From Endozoicomonas sp. G2_2 (GTDB lineage: Bacteria > Pseudomonadota > Gammaproteobacteria > Nevskiales > Salinisphaeraceae), in contig NZ_JAGHQU010000008.1 of the NCBI RefSeq assembly GCF_017744135.1, positions 62,001 to 126,000 on the forward strand: a DNA stretch of 64,000 nt, written 5' to 3'. Each line of letters begins with the position of its first letter. The first letter of the stretch is position 1. The notes beneath the pieces were generated by a model. The model saw only the letters and a program-made list of their open reading frames with translations. It searched no databases and was not told the DNA's origin. The translations under genes were made by a program, and so were the position numbers. This document shows, in pieces, positions 1 to 8,820 of this stretch.

Positions 1-703
1 CGCCGGTCACGCTCGGTGAGTCGAGCAGCGCGTAGACCGTGACCCGGCGGTTGTCGTTGTCGGGCTGTACGAACCAGAACTCGGTGAAGTCCGGGAATTC
101 TTCGGTATCGTCGGTGGCGGTATCCACCGCCAGGCCGCGCGCCGAGATGCCGTACTGCTTGTTCTCGTCGATGAAGCGGAAATAGCTGGCGCCCAGAAAC
201 GCCCCGGCCTCGTCGATGACTTCGGAATGCGGATTGCGTGCGAGCACGAAGCCGGCAAAGCCGAGATCCTTGCCTTGCAGCTGGCCGGTATCGACGCCCG
301 AGTTGTCGTAGTCGAACAGCTCGGGGCGGAAATGGATTTCGCGCGCCGTATTCGTCTTCGGGTCGACGGAATGCATGCGTACCGGCACGTCGAACTGCAT
401 GCCGACATGGAAGAAGTTGATGCGCAGGTCGAACTCGGAATGGCCGTGCCAGAGGGCCTTTTTCCGGTCGTAGCGGATCTTCTGATAGTCGAGCGGCTGC
501 AGGTTCGCCAGCGTATCGGGCAGGTTTTCAACGTGCGACTTGTATGGCTTGTCGGCCAGCGCCTTGGCGCGCTGCTTGAGCCAGGCGTAGTCGAAGTGTT
601 CGCCGGGAGAGTCCTCGCCCAGCGTGCGGGCGAGAAGCGGAAAGGCCGGCAGGCCCAGGGAAGTCAGGGCCAGGGAGGCCTTCAGCAGATTGCGTCGATT
701 CAT
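1..703 (-). CDS. opgD: Glucan biosynthesis protein D (OpgD/MdoD), 3' end outside window
   Basis: Periplasmic protein of the OpgG/OpgD family, which tailors osmoregulated periplasmic glucans. Translation from the ATG at 703 begins MNRRNLLKASLA, a twin-arginine (Tat) signal with Arg3-Arg4 followed by a hydrophobic stretch; this is typical of OpgD, whereas OpgG uses a Sec signal. The visible ~234 residues run through family-typical segments such as PYKSHVENLPDTLANLQPL and FLGASYFRFIDENKQYGIS. The same ASYFR motif occurs in the complete opgG of this window (42644-44272). The gene is cut by the window edge, so its C-terminal immunoglobulin-like domain is not seen. The next 243 bases upstream (704-946) show no gene. 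Confidence 0.88.
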   Translation of the reverse strand, partial: MNRRNLLKASLALTSLGLPAFPLLARTLGEDSPGEHFDYAWLKQRAKALADKPYKSHVENLPDTLANLQPLDYQKIRYDRKKALWHGHSEFDLRINFFHVGMQFDVPVRMHSVDPKTNTAREIHFRPELFDYDNSGVDTGQLQGKDLGFAGFVLARNPHSEVIDEAGAFLGASYFRFIDENKQYGISARGLAVDTATDDTEEFPDFTEFWFVQPDNDNRRVTVYALLDSPSVTG

Positions 704-946
704 GGCTCGCTCTTCATAAACTCGAAAGACAAGACAGGCGGCATGGAAGAGGGTTCCCCCCCGCGCGCAACGGCCCGGCCCCTGTTCGTGTTTGCCTTTC
801 GCCGCGCCTCGCAGCCCCCGCTGGCGAAACCGGATCCGCACACGCGGATTCGAGGGTTACAGATTACAGCATGCCGGCGCTTGTCGAACCATGGCGACGC
901 GGCCGGGGCCTTGGTGCGCCATGGCTTCGCGTCTGCGGCATGGCGG

Positions 947-1438
947 TCAGACATCCATCTCGGTCAGAAAGGCCTGGGCTTCGCTCTGCATTTGTTCACG
1001 CAGTTCGATCATGCGTTTCGCATAGGCGTTGAGTCGCTTCGAGTGGTCGGAGTCGGGCACGAAGTCGGGAATGCGCTGCGGTTTGCCCTGGTCGTCCAGG
1101 GCCACGAACACGAGGATGCAGTGGGTCGTGAAGCGTCGCTGCGGGTCGCGCGGGTTACGGGCGTGCACGCTCACCGAGATATGCATGCTCGTGCGTCCCG
1201 TGTGCATGAGTTCGGCCTTGAGTTCGACCAGATCGCCCACGCTGATCGGCTTGAGAAACCGGATGCCGCCGACGTATACCGTTACGCAATACGCCGAGCT
1301 CCAGTTTGCCGCGCAGGTGTGGCCGGCATGATCGATCCACTTCATCACGTTGCCACCGTGCACGTTGCCGCCGAAATTCACGTCCGAGGGTTCGGCGAGA
1401 AAGCGCAGGGTGATGTCGGCTTCGGGGTTCGAGTTCAT
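947..1438 (-). CDS. Acyl-CoA thioesterase, hotdog fold (YciA/ACOT type)
   Basis: 163 aa single-domain hotdog thioesterase that hydrolyses acyl-CoA to free acid and CoA in the cytoplasm. The segment NFGGNVHGGNVMKWIDHAG (about residues 21-39) matches the N-x2-G-x5-G-x2-M-x2-ID signature of the YciA/BACH family, with the Asp as the catalytic residue. A second conserved stretch, VGGIRFLKPISVGDLVEL, follows. It is transcribed away from the GST gene at 1541, so about 100 bases hold both promoters. The C-terminal ~45 residues are charged and helical. Chain-length specificity cannot be read from sequence. Confidence 0.85.
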   Translation of the reverse strand: MNSNPEADITLRFLAEPSDVNFGGNVHGGNVMKWIDHAGHTCAANWSSAYCVTVYVGGIRFLKPISVGDLVELKAELMHTGRTSMHISVSVHARNPRDPQRRFTTHCILVFVALDDQGKPQRIPDFVPDSDHSKRLNAYAKRMIELREQMQSEAQAFLTEMDV

Positions 1439-1540
1439 CGCGGCCTGTCCGGCTGAGGTTCACGGCACAAAAGTCTAGCTGTGAGCGGCCGTCGGGCGCA
1501 CGTAGAATCGCGGTGATCATTTCATTTGCCGAGACGCGAC

Positions 1541-2119
1541 ATGAAACTGCTGGGTTCAGGCACCTCTCCCTACGTACGGCGCACGCGCCTGCTCCTGGGG
1601 GATGCCGACTACGAGTTCGCCAGCCTCGATATCTACGGCGCTGACCGCGACGAACTGCGCAAGCACAATCCGGCGCTCAAGATCCCGATGCTCATCGACG
1701 ACGATGGCCAGTCGATCTACGACTCGCGCGTGATCGCCCGCTATCTCACCGCGAAGCTGGGCCTCGAGCGCCCGGACTGGGCGCAGGAGAATCAGCTCAC
1801 CCTGATCGACGCCGCCAACGATTCGATGGTCACCATCGCCCTGTCCAAGCGTTCCGGGCTGGATACGAGTCGCGACATCAACTTCTACGCCTTGCAGCAC
1901 GAGCGTATCGCGCGTTCCATCGACGCCCTGTCGGCCATGGCCGCCGACGGCGCGTTCGATGCCTGGCATTACCCCAGCATGTGCCTGTTCTGTCTCGTCG
2001 ACTGGGCCGAGATGCGCGAGCTGTTCGATTTCTCGGGCCACGAGCCGCTGCGCGACCTGAAGGCGCGCTTCGCAGATCAGCCGATGGTCGCCGCGACCGA
2101 TCCGCGCAAGGCGTTGTAG
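1541..2119 (+). CDS. Glutathione S-transferase family protein
   Basis: 192 aa. The N-terminal thioredoxin-like GST domain starts MKLLGSGTSPYVRRTRLLL, with Ser/Pro (SPYVRR) in the active-site position, as in bacterial GSTs that lack a CxxC. It continues with the cis-Pro region ALKIPMLIDDDG and the glutathione-binding IYDSRVIARYL, and a helical C-terminal domain fills the rest. ATG 1541 was preferred to the in-frame TTG at 1526 because the GST fold begins exactly at MKLLG. The physiological substrate is unknown. It is divergent from the thioesterase gene. Confidence 0.8.
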   Translation: MKLLGSGTSPYVRRTRLLLGDADYEFASLDIYGADRDELRKHNPALKIPMLIDDDGQSIYDSRVIARYLTAKLGLERPDWAQENQLTLIDAANDSMVTIALSKRSGLDTSRDINFYALQHERIARSIDALSAMAADGAFDAWHYPSMCLFCLVDWAEMRELFDFSGHEPLRDLKARFADQPMVAATDPRKAL

Positions 2120-2191
2120 CGCGTATTTGACCCGCGCCCGGGGTCGGCCCAGTCTCGACGAATCGCCCGAGGGCGACGTTGGAGACACCGC

Positions 2192-2851
2192 ATGAGTCGA
2201 CTCTACCGCGCACCGCATCGCGCGCTTCAGGATCGTTTCCGGACCCGCGCGCTGGCCGATCGCATCGAGACCGTGGCCGCGGCCACGGTCATCGAGGATG
2301 AAAGCCGCGCCTTTATCGAAAGCCGCGATCTGTTCTTTCTGTCCACGATCGACCCGGACGGTCGGCCGACGGTCTCCCACAAGGGCGGGGCGCCGGGTTT
2401 CGTACGCGTACTCGACGATCGCACGCTGGCGTTTCCCAACTACGACGGCAACGGCATGTATCTGTCGATGGGCAACGCGCGGTTGAATCCGCAGGTCGGG
2501 CTGCTGTTCATCGATTTCGAGCGTCCGCATCGGCTGCGCGTGCAGGGCCGGGCCAGCGTCAGCGCCGACGACCCGCTCATCCACGAATGGCCCGGCGCCG
2601 ACCTGCTGGTGCGGGTCGCGGTCGAGGACCTGTGGCAGAACTGCCCGCGCTATATCCATCGCTACCGGCGTGTCGCGGCCTCGCCCTATGTGCCGGTCGC
2701 CGGTGCCGAGGCGCCCCTGGCCGGCTGGAAGCGTATCGACGGCATGCAGGACGTGCTGTCGGATGCCGACCAGCGTCGTGCCGAGGACGAAGGCGTGATC
2801 AGCGAACAGGCGTGGACTGACCAGATCCGGCGCGGCGATCCGCGTGCCTGA
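2192..2851 (+). CDS. Pyridoxamine 5'-phosphate oxidase-like FMN-binding protein
   Basis: 219 aa member of the PNPOx-like split-barrel superfamily. The core FFLSTIDPDGRPTVSHKGGAPGFVRVL and the later LSMGNARLNPQVGLLFIDF are typical of PNPOx-like flavoproteins that are not PdxH (the true PdxH is at 19195-19836). GGAG at 2181-2184 is well placed before the ATG. The end lies 12 bases from the convergent DUF3301 gene. It probably binds FMN; the substrate is unknown. Confidence 0.78.
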   Translation: MSRLYRAPHRALQDRFRTRALADRIETVAAATVIEDESRAFIESRDLFFLSTIDPDGRPTVSHKGGAPGFVRVLDDRTLAFPNYDGNGMYLSMGNARLNPQVGLLFIDFERPHRLRVQGRASVSADDPLIHEWPGADLLVRVAVEDLWQNCPRYIHRYRRVAASPYVPVAGAEAPLAGWKRIDGMQDVLSDADQRRAEDEGVISEQAWTDQIRRGDPRA

Positions 2852-2863
2852 GTCGCCGGGCGC

Positions 2864-3169
2864 TTACGACATATCGGGCCCGAACGGGTGCGGGTCCATT
2901 TCCACGTGCTCGACCCGCTGGCCGCGCATGTCGACCCAGCCGGTATAGCGGCGATCGCCGCGGCGGTAGAACTCGAAGCGATAGCGCCGCTTGAGCGTAC
3001 CGCGGGCGAACGACAGGCGCTGGAAGGCCAGTTCGTCGATGAACGTCACCTCGGCGTCTTCGCAGGCCCTGAGCGCCGCCCGCCGTGCGGCCCAGCGCGC
3101 GCCCAGCGACTGCCACCAGAACAGCCCCAGAATCGACAGCCCGATCAGCCAGGGAAAGAAATCGAACAT
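2864..3169 (-). CDS. DUF3301 family small membrane-anchored protein
   Basis: 101 aa. It has one N-terminal membrane segment (MFDFFPWLIGLSILGLFWW) followed by a soluble domain with the DUF3301 pattern (RRAALRACEDAEVTFIDELAFQRL, then RRYRFEFYRRGDRRYTGWV). The family is restricted to gammaproteobacteria and has no assigned function. It sits immediately downstream of the FMN-dependent oxidase gene in the same direction (25-base gap), so the two may be co-transcribed. Confidence 0.8.
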   Translation of the reverse strand: MFDFFPWLIGLSILGLFWWQSLGARWAARRAALRACEDAEVTFIDELAFQRLSFARGTLKRRYRFEFYRRGDRRYTGWVDMRGQRVEHVEMDPHPFGPDMS

Positions 3170-3193
3170 CGCTTGCCGTGCCGAGACCCGGCC

Positions 3194-4525
3194 TCAGCCG
3201 GCGATGGTCTCGTCGCGCACCAGGCGCGTCTCGCCGGCCCGGATCGCCGCGATATCGGCACAGCCGGCCAGGGCCATGGTCAGCTCGAAATCGGCGGCGA
3301 GATTGTCCAGCACTTCGCCGACGCCCGTTTCGCCGGCCAGTGCCAGCCCGTAGGCATAGGGCCGGCCCAGCCCCACCGCCGTCGCGCCCAGCGCCAGCGC
3401 CTTGAACACATCGGCGCCGCCGCGGATGCCGGAGTCCAGAATCACCGGCAGATCGGGGGCGGCGGCCTTGATCTCGGGCAAGGCATCGAGACTGGCGCGC
3501 GCGCCGTCGACCTGGCGCCCGCCGTGGTTGGACACGATCAGCCCGTCCACGCCGTGTTCCACCGCCAGCTTCGCGTCGGCGCCGTCGAGCACGCCCTTGA
3601 GCACGATCGGCAGGCGCGTGCGTTCGCGCAGCCAGGCCAGATCGGCCCAGGTGATGTTCGGCCGCGAATAGGTGGCGATGAACTGACGCACCGCCGCCAG
3701 CGCCTCGCCGCTGGTCAACGCGCGTAGGCTCGAACCGGGATAATGCCGGGCGGCGGCAAGCACGTTGCGTAGCGTGCGTGTGGTGATCTTCGGGCGCGGA
3801 CCGCTATCCTCGGTGCCGGCGAGACTTTCGCGAAAAACCGGATCCGAGGTGTACTGGGCGATGCCCTGGCCGAGCAGAAACGGCAGGTGCGCCATGTCCA
3901 GATCGCGCGAACGCCAGCCGAGCAGCGTGGTGTCGAGCGTGACCACTAGCGCTTCGCAGCCGCAGGCCTCGGCGCGCGATACCAGCGACTCGACGAGCGC
4001 ATCGGATTTCGACCAGTACAGCTGGAACCAGCGGGGCGCGCCGGGCGTGACCGCGTCCATCGCGGCGGCACAGTCTTCCATGGGTCGGCTGGCTTGGTTC
4101 GAGAACAGCATCGGCACGCCGCGGGCGGCCGCCGCGCGGGCCACCGCCATGTCGGCCTCGCCGTGCGCCATCTCCAGCACGCCGATGGGGCACAGCACGA
4201 AGGGCTGGTTCAGACGCCGGCCGAACAGGTCGATGGCCGTGTCGCGACGGTCCACGTTGCGCAGCATGCGCGGCACGATCCGCCAGCGCTCGAAGGCGCG
4301 CCGGTTGGCGCTCATGGTCGACTCGCGGCCCGCGCCGCCGGCGATATAGGCGAACGCTTCCCGCGACATGCGCTGCTCGGCCGCGGCCTCGAGCGCGGCA
4401 TAGTCGACGGGCACGGCCGGCTTCTGGCCGGACATGCCGCCCGTATAGATCGCCTGCTGGCGGGCCATGGTGCCGGCGCGCGGGCCCTGGCTGTCGCTTT
4501 CGTTCGAAAACGGCGTGTCGGTCAC
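3194..4525 (-). CDS. FMN-dependent alpha-hydroxy-acid oxidase (lactate 2-monooxygenase type)
   Basis: 443 aa TIM-barrel flavoprotein. The N-terminus carries the lactate 2-monooxygenase hallmark ARQQAIYTGGMSGQKPAVPVD and then AFAYIAGGAG. The catalytic strand VDGLIVSNHGGRQVDG contains the conserved His/Arg, and ILDSGIRGGADVFKALALGA binds FMN phosphate. It would oxidise a 2-hydroxy acid such as L-lactate. The GTG at 4525 was chosen because a strong Shine-Dalgarno (GGGGGA) lies about 7 bases upstream of it. The ORF extends further upstream in frame, but those residues do not look like the family. Confidence 0.82.
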   Translation of the reverse strand: MTDTPFSNESDSQGPRAGTMARQQAIYTGGMSGQKPAVPVDYAALEAAAEQRMSREAFAYIAGGAGRESTMSANRRAFERWRIVPRMLRNVDRRDTAIDLFGRRLNQPFVLCPIGVLEMAHGEADMAVARAAAARGVPMLFSNQASRPMEDCAAAMDAVTPGAPRWFQLYWSKSDALVESLVSRAEACGCEALVVTLDTTLLGWRSRDLDMAHLPFLLGQGIAQYTSDPVFRESLAGTEDSGPRPKITTRTLRNVLAAARHYPGSSLRALTSGEALAAVRQFIATYSRPNITWADLAWLRERTRLPIVLKGVLDGADAKLAVEHGVDGLIVSNHGGRQVDGARASLDALPEIKAAAPDLPVILDSGIRGGADVFKALALGATAVGLGRPYAYGLALAGETGVGEVLDNLAADFELTMALAGCADIAAIRAGETRLVRDETIAG

Positions 4526-4651
4526 GGCGTGTCCCCCAAGATCGCGCAAATGTCTGACGGTCGGTATCGGGTCATGTCGTTCTTCTTGTTGGCGAAGTCT
4601 GTCGTTCGTGTTGAGCCGCCTTGATCGGGTCGGGACATGTCCACGCCGGCG

Positions 4652-5491
4652 TCAGCGATGGGCTTGGCCGCTCGCGCGGGCGAACTCGACCGGATCGTGG
4701 CTGCAGAAAACATTCACGTCGGCATGGCCGACCGCCAGTTCGCGCAGCCGCGCCTGGTTGCGGCGCCGGTCCGTGTTGTCCACGCCAACGGCGGCCTGAA
4801 ACAGGCGCAGGCCGAAGGGGCAACAGGGCTTCGCGGCCATTTCGTCGCGATGGAAATAGGCATCGCCGGCGTGCAGCAGCCAGCCCTGATTGTGGCGTAC
4901 CGCAACCGCGGCATGGCCCCGCGTATGGCCGGTGACCGGCACGAGCAGGATGTCCGGATCGTTGTCGATCACCGCGCGTACCGCGTCGAAGCCGTGCCAG
5001 GCCTCGCCCGTGGCGTCGTAAAGCTGCCAGTCATCGTGACCCTGCCACTGGGCCGGGCGATAGCGGTCGCGTTCCTTGACGTGGCGGCGCGCCTTGGCAG
5101 CGGCGTGTTCGGCGGCCAGCACGTGCACGCGCGCATTCGGGAAGTCGCCGATGCCCCCGGCATGATCGACGTCGAGATGGGTGAGCACGATATGGCGCAC
5201 ATCGTCAGGCGAGAAGCCGAGCGCTTCGATCTGGTGACGTGCCGTCTCCTCGGCCCGCAACGCGGGGCGCACGACATGGCTGAACATGGCGCCCAGGCGC
5301 GGGCAGCCCTGGGCCACGTCGGCGCTGCCGAGGCCGGTATCCACCAGCACCAGCCCGGCATCGGTCTCGATCAGCAGGCAGTGGCACACGAGCCCGGCGT
5401 AATCTTGCGCCTGGCCGCGGTGTTCGAGCGTAAAGCCGGCCAGCGGATGCATGCTGGCGCAGTTCAGATGATGAATTTTCGGGGCGGACAT
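4652..5491 (-). CDS. MBL-fold metallo-hydrolase (lactonase-like)
   Basis: 279 aa metallo-beta-lactamase-fold hydrolase. The metal motif is THLDVDHAGG (residues 104-113), i.e. H105-x-D107-x-D109-H110, with Asp where the classic motif has the second His. Further metal ligands are likely in GHTRGH (about 198-203) and LLHAGDAYFH (about 214-223). The layout resembles AttM/AiiA-type lactonases, but the substrate is not predictable. It is divergently oriented to the Kef-type antiporter gene, with about 80 bases between the starts. Confidence 0.78.
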   Translation of the reverse strand: MSAPKIHHLNCASMHPLAGFTLEHRGQAQDYAGLVCHCLLIETDAGLVLVDTGLGSADVAQGCPRLGAMFSHVVRPALRAEETARHQIEALGFSPDDVRHIVLTHLDVDHAGGIGDFPNARVHVLAAEHAAAKARRHVKERDRYRPAQWQGHDDWQLYDATGEAWHGFDAVRAVIDNDPDILLVPVTGHTRGHAAVAVRHNQGWLLHAGDAYFHRDEMAAKPCCPFGLRLFQAAVGVDNTDRRRNQARLRELAVGHADVNVFCSHDPVEFARASGQAHR

Positions 5492-5572
5492 TGGGCCTCC
5501 TCGGCGCCGGGTACTCGGCTAGAATCATGCCTGACAAGTCCGATCACGGGCCATGTCGCAAGGGAGTGGAGT

Positions 5573-7357
5573 GTGGAGCCGTTACTCGAAGAAATCGCGA
5601 TTTTCCTGGCCGCGGCGGTCATCGCCGTGCCGATTGCCCAGCGACTGGGGCTGGGCTCGGTGCTGGGCTATCTGTCCGCCGGCGTGATCATCGGCCCCTG
5701 GTGTCTGGGGCTGATCAGCGAAGTCGATGAAGTCCTGCACATCGCCGAGTTCGGCGTAGTGTTGCTGCTGTTCATCATCGGCCTGGAAATGCAGCCGAAA
5801 CGCCTGTGGGCGCTGCGCAAGGCCATCATCGGCCTGGGCGGCATGCAGGTCGCGTTGTCGGCCGGCGCACTCGCGCTCGCGGCGTCGCTGTTTCTCGAGT
5901 TGCCGCTCGCGCCCGCTGTCGTGGCCGGTCTGGCGCTTGCACTGTCGTCGACGGCATTCGCGCTGCAGCTGCTGGCCGAGCGCGGCGAACTTACCGCCAA
6001 GCATGGCCGCGCGGCCTTTGCCATCCTGCTGTTTCAGGATCTCGCGGTGATTCCCATCCTTGCCTTGCTGCCGCTGCTGTCGTCGGGCAGCGAGTCGGTG
6101 AGCTTTCTCGGCGCGCTCTGGGAAACCAGCAAGATCGCGGCCGTGATGGCGGCCATGGTCGTCGGCGGCCATTACCTGCTGCGCCCGATCTTCCGGCTGG
6201 TCGCCGCGACCCGCATGCCCGAAATCTTCACCGCCATGACGCTGCTGATCGTGGTCGGCACCGCGGTGATCATGGAGGCCACCGGCGTCTCGGTCGCGCT
6301 CGGCGCGTTCGTTGCCGGCGTGCTGCTCGCCGATTCCGAATACCGGCACGAGCTCGAGGCCAATATCGAGCCGTTCAAGGATCTGCTGATCGGGCTGTTC
6401 TTTATCGCCGTGGGCATGTCGATCAATCTCGGTTTGATCGCGGCCCAGCCGTTGTTCCTGCTCGGACTCACCTTCGGCCTGATCGGCGTGAAGGCCGCCA
6501 TCCTGTTCGTGCTCGGCCGCCGCCAGGGGCTGAGCTGGAGCGCATCGCGCGGTCTGGCGGCGTTTCTGCCGCAGGGCGGCGAGTTCGCCTTCGTGATCCT
6601 GTCGACCGCGGTCGCGGGTGGTCTGTTCGTGCAGGCCGAGGCCGATCTGCTGGTCGCAACCGTGACGCTGTCGATGGTCGTCACGCCGCTGTTCGTGAAG
6701 CTCGTCGCCTGGTACAACGCCTGGCGCACCCCGAAGAGCGAGCCGACCTTCGATACGCCCGACGGCTCGGAGCATCCGGTGGTCATCGCCGGCTTCGGCC
6801 GCGTGGGCCAGATCGTGGCCCGTCTGCTGCGGGCCAAGCACGTCGGCTTCACGGCACTCGAGATCAACGCCGACCAGGTCGATTTCGTACGCAAGTACGG
6901 CAACAAGGTCTACTACGGGGATGCCTCGCGGCTGGACCTGCTGCGTGCCGCCAGGGCCGAGGAGGCGCGTCTGTTCGTGCTCGCTATCGGCAATCGCGAG
7001 GCCTCGTTACGTACCGCACGCACGGTGCGCGAGCATTTTCCCCATCTCAAGATCATCGCCCGCGCGCGCAATCGCAAGCATGCCTACGAGCTGATGGATC
7101 TGGGCATCACTGTGCTCCAGCGCGAAACGTTTCTTTCCAGCCTGGAATTAGCTGGCGACGCGCTGAAGATGCTGGGCTTCAAGTCCGACGAGGTCGACCG
7201 CGCGAAGCGGCTGTTCCGCAGCCACGACGAAAAGCGGCTTTTCGAACACTACGAAGCCGCGGACGACGAGACCCGCTACGCCAAGCTGGTGATGGAAGCC
7301 GCCCAGGAACTCGAGGAACAGTTCGAGCGCGACGAAGCCGAACACGCCGGCCAGTGA
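5573..7357 (+). CDS. Monovalent cation:proton antiporter, KefB/KefC type with RCK/TrkA-N domain
   Basis: 594 aa inner-membrane CPA2 antiporter. Residues ~1-385 hold about 12 membrane segments starting EPLLEEIAIFLAAAVIAVPIA; VLLLFIIGLEM and GVLLADSEYRHELEANIEPFKDLLIGLFF are diagnostic of KefB/C. From ~residue 400 a Rossmann TrkA-N domain (VVIAGFGRVGQIVARLL) binds nucleotide or glutathione. Expected role is regulated K+ efflux and cytoplasmic acidification under electrophile stress. The GTG at 5573 has AAGGGAG at 5560-5566. The open frame extends back to 4637, but that part is antisense to the MBL gene and non-coding. No KefF/KefG ancillary gene is adjacent. Confidence 0.88.
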   Translation: MEPLLEEIAIFLAAAVIAVPIAQRLGLGSVLGYLSAGVIIGPWCLGLISEVDEVLHIAEFGVVLLLFIIGLEMQPKRLWALRKAIIGLGGMQVALSAGALALAASLFLELPLAPAVVAGLALALSSTAFALQLLAERGELTAKHGRAAFAILLFQDLAVIPILALLPLLSSGSESVSFLGALWETSKIAAVMAAMVVGGHYLLRPIFRLVAATRMPEIFTAMTLLIVVGTAVIMEATGVSVALGAFVAGVLLADSEYRHELEANIEPFKDLLIGLFFIAVGMSINLGLIAAQPLFLLGLTFGLIGVKAAILFVLGRRQGLSWSASRGLAAFLPQGGEFAFVILSTAVAGGLFVQAEADLLVATVTLSMVVTPLFVKLVAWYNAWRTPKSEPTFDTPDGSEHPVVIAGFGRVGQIVARLLRAKHVGFTALEINADQVDFVRKYGNKVYYGDASRLDLLRAARAEEARLFVLAIGNREASLRTARTVREHFPHLKIIARARNRKHAYELMDLGITVLQRETFLSSLELAGDALKMLGFKSDEVDRAKRLFRSHDEKRLFEHYEAADDETRYAKLVMEAAQELEEQFERDEAEHAGQ

Positions 7358-7360
7358 AAG

Positions 7361-7392
7361 CGTCCCCGGTGCGCGATCGCGCAGCGGGGACG
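7361..7392. terminator. Strong hairpin between convergent genes
   Basis: Outer stem CGTCCCCG (7361-7368) pairs with CGGGGACG (7385-7392), enclosing the self-complementary TGCGCGATCGCGCA (7370-7383). It lies between the stop of the antiporter gene (7357) and the stop of the convergent membrane-protein gene (7409). There is no U-tract, so efficiency is uncertain; it could serve both directions. Confidence 0.5.
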
Positions 7393-7408
7393 GCGGGCGG
7401 AGAAAACG

Positions 7409-7840
7409 CTAGAAGCGGTTGCCCGGCAGTGCGGTGCCGCCCTGGGCGCGCAGCGTGGCGGCCGTGACCAGGCCCCAGACCGCGTTGAATACCAGCACGA
7501 ACAGCGGGGTCAGGGTGCCCACGGCAAGCCCGAGCACGCCCGCGTCGAGCTTGAACGGGAATACGACAAAGCACTGCACCAGCGACGGGCCGAGGCTGAG
7601 CAGCAGGCCGCGCGCGAACAGCGGCAGGCCGGCTGCGAGCGGGGTCAAAAAAATCCAGCCCCAGATGCCGCCCCAGATGATCGGCCCGTAAAGAAAGCTC
7701 GGCCCGATCGACGGCGCGATGCTCACGCCCAGCGCGGGGGTGATGCCGAGCAGGCCGAACAGCCAGATCGTGAGCGCGGTGGCCAGCCCGCCGAGCGCGC
7801 CGGCAGCAAAGCCGAGTGATAGTTTGGCAGTCATCGTCAT
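7409..7840 (-). CDS. Hypothetical four-helix integral membrane protein
   Basis: 143 aa, very hydrophobic. About four membrane segments are visible: LGFAAGALGGLATALTIWLF, GPIIWGGIWGWIFLTPLAAG, LLLSLGPSLVQCFVVF and a C-terminal LTPLFVLVFNAVWGLVTA. It is rich in Gly and Pro, with conserved-looking small-residue packing. I do not recognise the family. It lies tail-to-tail with the Kef-type antiporter and downstream of the PAP2 gene on the same strand. MTMT at 7840 gives the start; the second Met at 7834 is an alternative. Confidence 0.6.
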   Translation of the reverse strand: MTMTAKLSLGFAAGALGGLATALTIWLFGLLGITPALGVSIAPSIGPSFLYGPIIWGGIWGWIFLTPLAAGLPLFARGLLLSLGPSLVQCFVVFPFKLDAGVLGLAVGTLTPLFVLVFNAVWGLVTAATLRAQGGTALPGNRF

Positions 7841-7898
7841 CCCCTCGTGATGCTGAGTCGGTATTTTTCGTTACCGCCCGCAATCTACCACGAAGGGG

Positions 7899-8768
7899 TC
7901 ATCGACCGGGCATGTCGGCCCGCTGGCGCAGGTACTCGGTAAGCGCAAAACCCGAGAGAAGCCAGAACCCGCCGACCAGCAGGCCGGCGGCGATATCGCT
8001 GGCGAAATGCACCGACAGGATCGCGCGGCTGGCCGCGATGGCGGCGATCAGCGCGCATCCCCAGTAGGCCAGCTCGAAGCGCCGGCGCACGCCCGGGATG
8101 TCGCGCGCGATCGCGTAGATGATGAAGCCGTAGACCGCGATCGCGCCGGTCGCGTGGCCGCTCGGAAACGACGGCGTGCTGGCGCTGGCAAAGGTGAGGA
8201 AGTCGGGCCGGTCGCGGGCGATGGCGTACTTGCCGATATAGGTCAGTGTCTGCGAGCCGATCACCGTGAGCAGCAGGCCCGGTATGTAGGCAAAGCGCCG
8301 GTGGGCCCACAGAAAGCCGGTGGCGACGATGGTGATCGCGATCAGCGTTTCGAGGTTCGCCAGCGACGTGATGCCGGCGATGAGCTTCAGAAACGTCGGC
8401 TCGCGCAGCACACCGAGCGCGTTGTTGACGTGCTGATCGAACTGCACGAGCTCTTCGCCTTCGAACAGATCCTCGAGCAGGCCCGCGCCGAGAAAGACGA
8501 GATAGACCGCCAGGCCGGCGATCAGCGTGAGCGGCAGCCCGGAGAAACGTTCCACGGTCAGCCGGGCGCCCATGAAGCGGGTGGTCGCGGGGGCGCGACG
8601 CTGCAGCCAGGCCAGCGCCTTGCGGCGGTGAGCCATGCCGGTGATGCCGCGGCCCACCCAGGGCCCGGAAAACGCCAGCGCCCGCCAGGCCCACCAGGAC
8701 AGCACGTGGCCGACAACGAGAACACAGATCAGACCGAGCAGCAGTTGCCAGAACGGCAGGGGCGCCAT
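7899..8768 (-). CDS. PAP2-family membrane phosphatase
   Basis: 289 aa polytopic membrane protein. All three phosphatase motifs are present: K-x6-RP (KYAIARDRP, ~180-188), PSGH (~202-205), and SR-x5-H-x3-D (SRAILSVHFASD, ~247-258). Likely substrates are phosphatidic acid, undecaprenyl-PP or a similar lipid phosphate, cleaved at the periplasmic face. The frame opens at 8822, but that would overlap the divergent gene starting at 8821; the internal Met at 8768 is therefore preferred. An N-terminal ~80-residue extension with one membrane segment precedes the PAP2 core. Confidence 0.82.
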   Translation of the reverse strand: MAPLPFWQLLLGLICVLVVGHVLSWWAWRALAFSGPWVGRGITGMAHRRKALAWLQRRAPATTRFMGARLTVERFSGLPLTLIAGLAVYLVFLGAGLLEDLFEGEELVQFDQHVNNALGVLREPTFLKLIAGITSLANLETLIAITIVATGFLWAHRRFAYIPGLLLTVIGSQTLTYIGKYAIARDRPDFLTFASASTPSFPSGHATGAIAVYGFIIYAIARDIPGVRRRFELAYWGCALIAAIAASRAILSVHFASDIAAGLLVGGFWLLSGFALTEYLRQRADMPGR

Positions 8769-8820
8769 AAGCGGGGCAAGGCAGTTTAAGCTTGCGGCGA
8801 GTATACCGAGAGAACCCGTC

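Noticed and set aside
227-1456. Long open frame on the plus strand across opgD and the thioesterase
   Set aside because: It is antisense to two clear family members and its translation has no recognisable domain; long shadow frames are common in GC-rich DNA.
4637-5572. Upstream extension of the Kef-type antiporter frame
   Set aside because: It is antisense to the MBL-fold gene and lacks similarity; the GTG at 5573 has a good ribosome site.
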